From the NCBI RefSeq assembly GCF_022512515.1, contig NZ_JAKWBK010000001.1:1488001-1552000 (forward strand): a stretch of 64,000 nt of DNA, written 5' to 3'. The stretch comes from Paraniabella hibiscisoli. GTDB lineage: Bacteria; Bacteroidota; Bacteroidia; Chitinophagales; Chitinophagaceae. The first letter of the stretch is position 1; each line of letters starts with the position of its first letter. The notes below the pieces were generated by a model. It was not told the origin of the DNA. It saw nothing but the letters and a program-made list of their open reading frames with translations, and did not search any database. This document shows, in pieces, positions 60,573-64,000 of this stretch. The translations under genes and the position numbers were made by a program.

Positions 60573-61613
60573 ATGGCAATAATTTTAGATACAGATGGAC
60601 TTACAGGTGAAACCTATCGGGGATATCTGCAAAAATTACTATTTACTAAACTGGCTGCTTCGCTAACCGGGGAGCAGTTTATCGGCACATCCGCTACTGG
60701 TACTCAGGATCTGGCAACTGGTACAAACGCCGGCGATTTACCTGCGCAGAAAGGATTATTTTATCAAAGAAAGACGGAGAAATGGTTAGAGCAGCTAAAT
60801 GCGTCCATTTTTATCAGCTTTAAAAGAATGTTAAAAACCAACTATCCGCTGAAACAGGTGCTCATTATTGCCGGTGAAGAGCAGCTTCATGACGAAAAAA
60901 TGGTTCGTTCGGCAACCGCTATCGGTATCGTTTCGGCAGGCTTACACCAGGTTTTTAGCGAAAAGTATCCTGATCTGCTTTCAAAAACTATCCGGATTAA
61001 TGGCATATTAGATGAGCGTATGCCTGTGTATACAACCATTGATGATATCAGGGAAACCGTGGCATCCGGCAGGGAGTATTTTATTTTAGCAGATTTTAAT
61101 CTGACGCCTGAAACGCTCACTACGCTTTTAAAAGGCTTTTCGGCGTTTAAAAAAATGCTGCACAGCAGCTGGAAGTTCATGCTGGTATTGCGATCGGAAG
61201 AAACCATCAGGCGGATGGATGTGGAGCAGCTTCTATCCAATTATAAGTACCGGGAAGATATAATTGTGACTAACGAAGATCTGTTGGCTGAAAAGTTAAG
61301 AGATGCTTACGTCCTCGTAAGTATGGATGGGTCCGAAAGGCTTCCATTACCTGTAATTGAGGCTTCAAGGGGGAATACGCCCGTAATAGCGCCCGAAACG
61401 TTGACGCTAAAGCAAATTTTCGGAGACACCATTGTTTATCCGGAAAACAATACCAGCGAAGCCATCGGAAAAATGCTCATGAAAATGTATAAAGACGAAA
61501 ATTTCAGGCAGGCTCAGAAGAAGAAGCTGGAAAACAGATCCTTATCATCTGGCTGGGAGGATACCATGCTGGCATTATCCCGGCTATTACGGATCGAATC
61601 AAAAGAAGGATAA
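60573..61613 (+). CDS. Glycosyltransferase-like protein, unassigned family
   Basis: A 346-residue soluble protein without signal peptide. The C-terminal third resembles the GT-B glycosyltransferase pattern: VLVSMDGSERLPLPVIEASRGNTPVIAP (about 245-275), close to the E-x7-E type nucleotide-sugar motif, and IVYPENNTSEAIGKMLMKM. The N-terminal part (MAIILDTDGLTGETYRGYLQ) is not recognised. The start is the ATG at 60573 and the frame is intact. It is a candidate glycosyltransferase acting on cell-surface glycans, but the family cannot be named with confidence. No regulatory signal is clear other than the divergent promoter region shared with the DUF4290 gene. Confidence 0.5.
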   Translation: MAIILDTDGLTGETYRGYLQKLLFTKLAASLTGEQFIGTSATGTQDLATGTNAGDLPAQKGLFYQRKTEKWLEQLNASIFISFKRMLKTNYPLKQVLIIAGEEQLHDEKMVRSATAIGIVSAGLHQVFSEKYPDLLSKTIRINGILDERMPVYTTIDDIRETVASGREYFILADFNLTPETLTTLLKGFSAFKKMLHSSWKFMLVLRSEETIRRMDVEQLLSNYKYREDIIVTNEDLLAEKLRDAYVLVSMDGSERLPLPVIEASRGNTPVIAPETLTLKQIFGDTIVYPENNTSEAIGKMLMKMYKDENFRQAQKKKLENRSLSSGWEDTMLALSRLLRIESKEG

Positions 61614-61657
61614 ATGCTTACTTTTGCGGCTTAAACTTTCGAAATCTAAAAATACTG

Positions 61658-62007
61658 ATGACAAAATCGACAATTACTATTGATGTGCAAATGGACGAAA
61701 ACCGTGTACCGGACTCCATACAGTGGAATGCTACTGAAAGTTCAGCGGATAATGCACAGAAAGCCAAAGCCATGATGATATCTTTTTGGGACAGTGCGGA
61801 CAAAGCGGCTTTAAGGATTGACCTTTGGACCAAAGACATGATGGTTGACGAAATGGCCGATTTTTTTACCAGACGATGATGACCATGGCCGATACCTACG
61901 GCCGTGCTACCAAATACCAGGACCAGGTAGCTGAGATGAAAAGTTTTGCAAAAGATTTTTATAAAAAATTCCAAACCAAGCAGGTAGAACAAAATAAAGC
62001 GGGGTAG
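61658..62007 (+). CDS. gldC: Gliding-motility-associated protein GldC
   Basis: GldC-type protein of about 116 residues: MTKSTITIDVQMDENRVPDSIQWNA, KAKAMMISFWDSADKAALRIDLWTKDMMVDEM, then FYQTMMTMADTYGRATKYQD. The family is linked to gliding motility and type IX secretion in Bacteroidota but its role is not known. The T-run at 61863-61869 is one base short; the restored frame extends from 61658 to the stop at 62005-62007, as in other GldC proteins. It lies 45 bases after the glycosyltransferase-like gene, and 110 bases before the pseudouridine synthase gene. Confidence 0.85.
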
Positions 62008-62119
62008 GGCTTGGCTAAAGCACTAAATAGGCTTCAGCAACTTAGGTAGTAGTACATTATTTACAGATCTTTTCACTTTGCGAATGAGATGGTATTCTTC
62101 GCGGTAATATGATATTTAA

Positions 62120-62848
62120 TTGAGTTTTAAATTAAAAGACATTATTGTATTTGAAGACGAAAGCATCATAGGCCTGAACAAGCCGCCTGGTATGCTTTCC
62201 ATTCCGGACCGGGAAGCCTCTGAGCCCAGTTTAAAGGATTTGCTGCAGCAACAATATTCCGAAATCTACACCGTGCACCGGCTGGATAAAGACACCAGCG
62301 GCCTGATTATTTTTGCAAAAACCGCCGCAGCGCATAAACATTTTAGCCGCCAGTTCGAAGAAAGAAAGACCGTTAAGATCTATTTGGGATTATTGATAGG
62401 GTCGGTGCAGCCTCCTGAAGGCACTATTGATCAGCCCATCGCCGAAAATATGACCAAGCGGGGCAGCATGCTGATCCATAAACGTGGTAAATCTGCGATC
62501 ACCGATTACCAGGTATTGAAAGACTTTAAACAATATAGCTGGGTACAGTTTCGCATACACACCGGCAGAACCCACCAGATACGCGTGCACGCCAAATTTT
62601 TGGGCAATCCTTTAGTGGGAGATCCTATTTATGGAGATGGCCGAACTATATTACTGTCGTCCTTCAAAAATAAATTCAAGCTGAATAAAGATACGTTGGA
62701 AGAAAAGCCCCTGCTCAGCCGCCTGGCCCTGCATGCTTTTCAGTTAAGTATAACTGATGAAAATGGAAAGCTACTGGAGCTGGAAGCGCCGCTGTACAAG
62801 GATATGAAAGTGACTATGATGCAGCTGGAGAAGTTTTTGAAGAGGTAG
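62120..62848 (+). CDS. RluA-family pseudouridine synthase
   Basis: 23S rRNA or tRNA pseudouridine synthase of the RluA family, about 240 residues. The catalytic Asp is in YTVHRLDKDTSGLIIFAKT (about residue 55), followed by GRTHQIRVHAKFLGNPLVGDP near 150, standard motifs of the family. It lacks an N-terminal S4 domain. No ATG occurs in the frame near the start; a TTG at 62120 is possible, or an ATG at 62109 if a T in the short run near 62121 is missing (giving MIFNLSFKLKDIIVFED). No gene partner. Confidence 0.86.
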   Translation: MSFKLKDIIVFEDESIIGLNKPPGMLSIPDREASEPSLKDLLQQQYSEIYTVHRLDKDTSGLIIFAKTAAAHKHFSRQFEERKTVKIYLGLLIGSVQPPEGTIDQPIAENMTKRGSMLIHKRGKSAITDYQVLKDFKQYSWVQFRIHTGRTHQIRVHAKFLGNPLVGDPIYGDGRTILLSSFKNKFKLNKDTLEEKPLLSRLALHAFQLSITDENGKLLELEAPLYKDMKVTMMQLEKFLKR

Positions 62849-62992
62849 TTGTTAATCAAAACACCATCTGCTTAGATTTGATACACCAGTTAAGGCAATG
62901 AATTGTATTGCAATTCACCGTAGTACAAAGTTTTTAATTACAAGAGACTGTTTAGGAGATTAGAGTTAGCTTAATCAGCCATATTTAAAATG

Positions 62993-63037
62993 CAAGAAGG
63001 AACAAGATTTTCATCTCATTCCTTCTTGAAAGTTTTT
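62993..63037. terminator. Hairpin between the RluA-type gene and the convergent gene
   Basis: CAAGAAGGAA (62993-63002) and TTCCTTCTTG (63019-63028) form a perfect 10-bp stem; TTTTT follows at 63033-63037 and A-rich sequence lies before it, so it can serve both strands. The rest of 62849-63085 shows nothing else. Confidence 0.65.
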
Positions 63038-63085
63038 AAGGTTAAGAAATGTAATAGCAGCTCTTAAAATTGTCGATTCTCTAGG

Positions 63086-64000
63086 TTACATTGCATCCCC
63101 ATTCGTTAGTGAGAAAGTGGCCTCCCCTCCATTATGAGGAGCCGGTCCATTTGTACTAGTTATGTCAATTGAAAGCGGTTGTGTTATCAAGCTCGAGTAA
63201 GCATTGTTGGTTAACGCGTATCCCCACCATCCGGTGTAATTATTTAAAACATTATCATTAAGTACTTGTGCCTGGCCAAGATACGATTGATTATTATATG
63301 GTATTCCGGGAATGTTATTCAACTCTGAAGGGTTAGAAACTAAATAATCAGATCCTAACACCACACCCTGATAATCGTAAACGTTACTGCCAATTGCCCC
63401 CTTAGGGTATAGAGGACCGTTCACCAGATTATGTGTCCCCATTGGCATGAAAACTATATCAAGTTGACCAAATAGGACTACTGCTTCAACACCTCTCTTG
63501 ATCCATGTACCTAAAAGATTTCTCGATTGAAAATTTGCTTCTACCGTGATGAATCCCCTAACTCCGTTGCTTATAGTGCTAACGTTAAATAGACGTAGTC
63601 TCGCATATCCCCTACCATCAGAAGGATGAGGAATGCCAGAAGTTTCATTTCCCTGATTCCAAAGCTGATTTCTCAATGACCATCTTAAACCAGGACCCAT
63701 AGCTGTCGATGATATGTTTCTGGCCGTTGTTTTACCCACATTTGCTGGGATTGAATACTTATGTAGAGTAGGATCAGAATTAATTAAAAGACTATTATCA
63801 GAGCTAAAATGTTTCTTTGACTTTAGAATATCAAGTACTTCATTAGGTCTTTTATTTAAAAATGTTACGGCTTGATTAGCTCCAAAATATATAACATCAT
63901 TTTCAACCTTTACAATTCCATCTTTGTTTATCAAACAGGCTTCTAGTGAGCCAGAAGAATTGATTTCATATGAGGTATCTGTTGGTAGAACAATTCCTTT
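63086..64000 (-). CDS. Hypothetical protein, 5' end outside window
   Basis: Not recognised. The frame is open from the right edge (no start in the window) to the stop at 63086; a TTG start at 63934 is not supported, since the open frame extends past it. The visible 304 residues show no signal peptide, membrane helix or known catalytic motif. The sequence is rich in Asn, Gly, Ser and Thr, with FITVEANFQSRNLLGTWIK, SNVYDYQGVVLGSDYLVS and PLSIDITSTNGPAPHNGGEA, resembling a beta-rich surface or phage-like structural protein, but this is weak. Unlike its neighbours it contains no frame break. Confidence 0.5.
   Translation of the reverse strand, partial: KGIVLPTDTSYEINSSGSLEACLINKDGIVKVENDVIYFGANQAVTFLNKRPNEVLDILKSKKHFSSDNSLLINSDPTLHKYSIPANVGKTTARNISSTAMGPGLRWSLRNQLWNQGNETSGIPHPSDGRGYARLRLFNVSTISNGVRGFITVEANFQSRNLLGTWIKRGVEAVVLFGQLDIVFMPMGTHNLVNGPLYPKGAIGSNVYDYQGVVLGSDYLVSNPSELNNIPGIPYNNQSYLGQAQVLNDNVLNNYTGWWGYALTNNAYSSLITQPLSIDITSTNGPAPHNGGEATFSLTNGDAM

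Noticed and set aside
1..64000. CRISPR arrays, tRNA or rRNA genes, insertion sequences
   Set aside because: No regularly spaced direct repeats, no tRNA cloverleaf in the intergenic gaps, and no transposase frames with terminal inverted repeats were found by eye.

Overview
The window comes from a Bacteroidota chromosome, most likely the Chitinophagaceae/Sphingobacteriia side. It carries two SusC/SusD outer-membrane systems, an ECF sigma/FecR pair, GldC, DUF4290 and DUF5522 proteins, and promoters of the Bacteroidota type (-33 TTG, -7 TAnnTTTG). No rRNA, tRNA, CRISPR array or insertion sequence was recognised.

Left part (1-18.6 kb): a polysaccharide utilization locus (PUL), all on the + strand. 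It starts with the end of one SusD, followed by GH105, GH43 and DUF2264/GH154 enzymes. A second SusC/SusD pair follows, with three surface lipoproteins (DUF4959/DUF5000-like, DUF4998-like, and one with two FnIII-like repeats plus a HELNH site) and a LacZ-type GH2 beta-galactosidase. The enzyme set fits an acidic, galactose-rich plant glycan such as arabinogalactan or a pectin side chain (inference).

18.6-24.8 kb: a reductase with a Crp/Fnr-type regulator, a macro-domain protein, an unusual lipoprotein fusing a GHL10 domain to a peptidoglycan amidase domain, and dGTPase. 24.9-36.5 kb: an ECF sigma factor, FecR anti-sigma factor, STN-type SusC, SusD and a Tat-exported phosphocholine-type phospholipase C in one direction, met tail-to-tail by a sulfatase. 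This looks like a signal-controlled uptake system whose cargo enzyme is a phospholipase.

36.5-64 kb: mostly core genes (alaS, gatB, a PurF-like enzyme, trmB, sixA-like, a Fpg/Nei-like glycosylase, a voltage-gated K+ channel, PDZ protein, thioredoxin-like lipoprotein, RluA-type synthase, gldC), with accessory items between them: a large zinc metalloprotease, an O6-alkylguanine alkyltransferase-like protein, a MocR regulator divergent from a TonB receptor, a ParE-type toxin with its antitoxin, and a candidate small RNA near 40.3 kb.

Important caution: roughly sixty single-base frameshifts interrupt about thirty genes, including essential ones (alaS, gatB, trmB). Where I could inspect the break, it is nearly always a homopolymer one base short (occasionally one too long). 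I read these as sequence errors, not pseudogenes, and give each gene as one span from its real start to its real stop, naming the breaks in the evidence.
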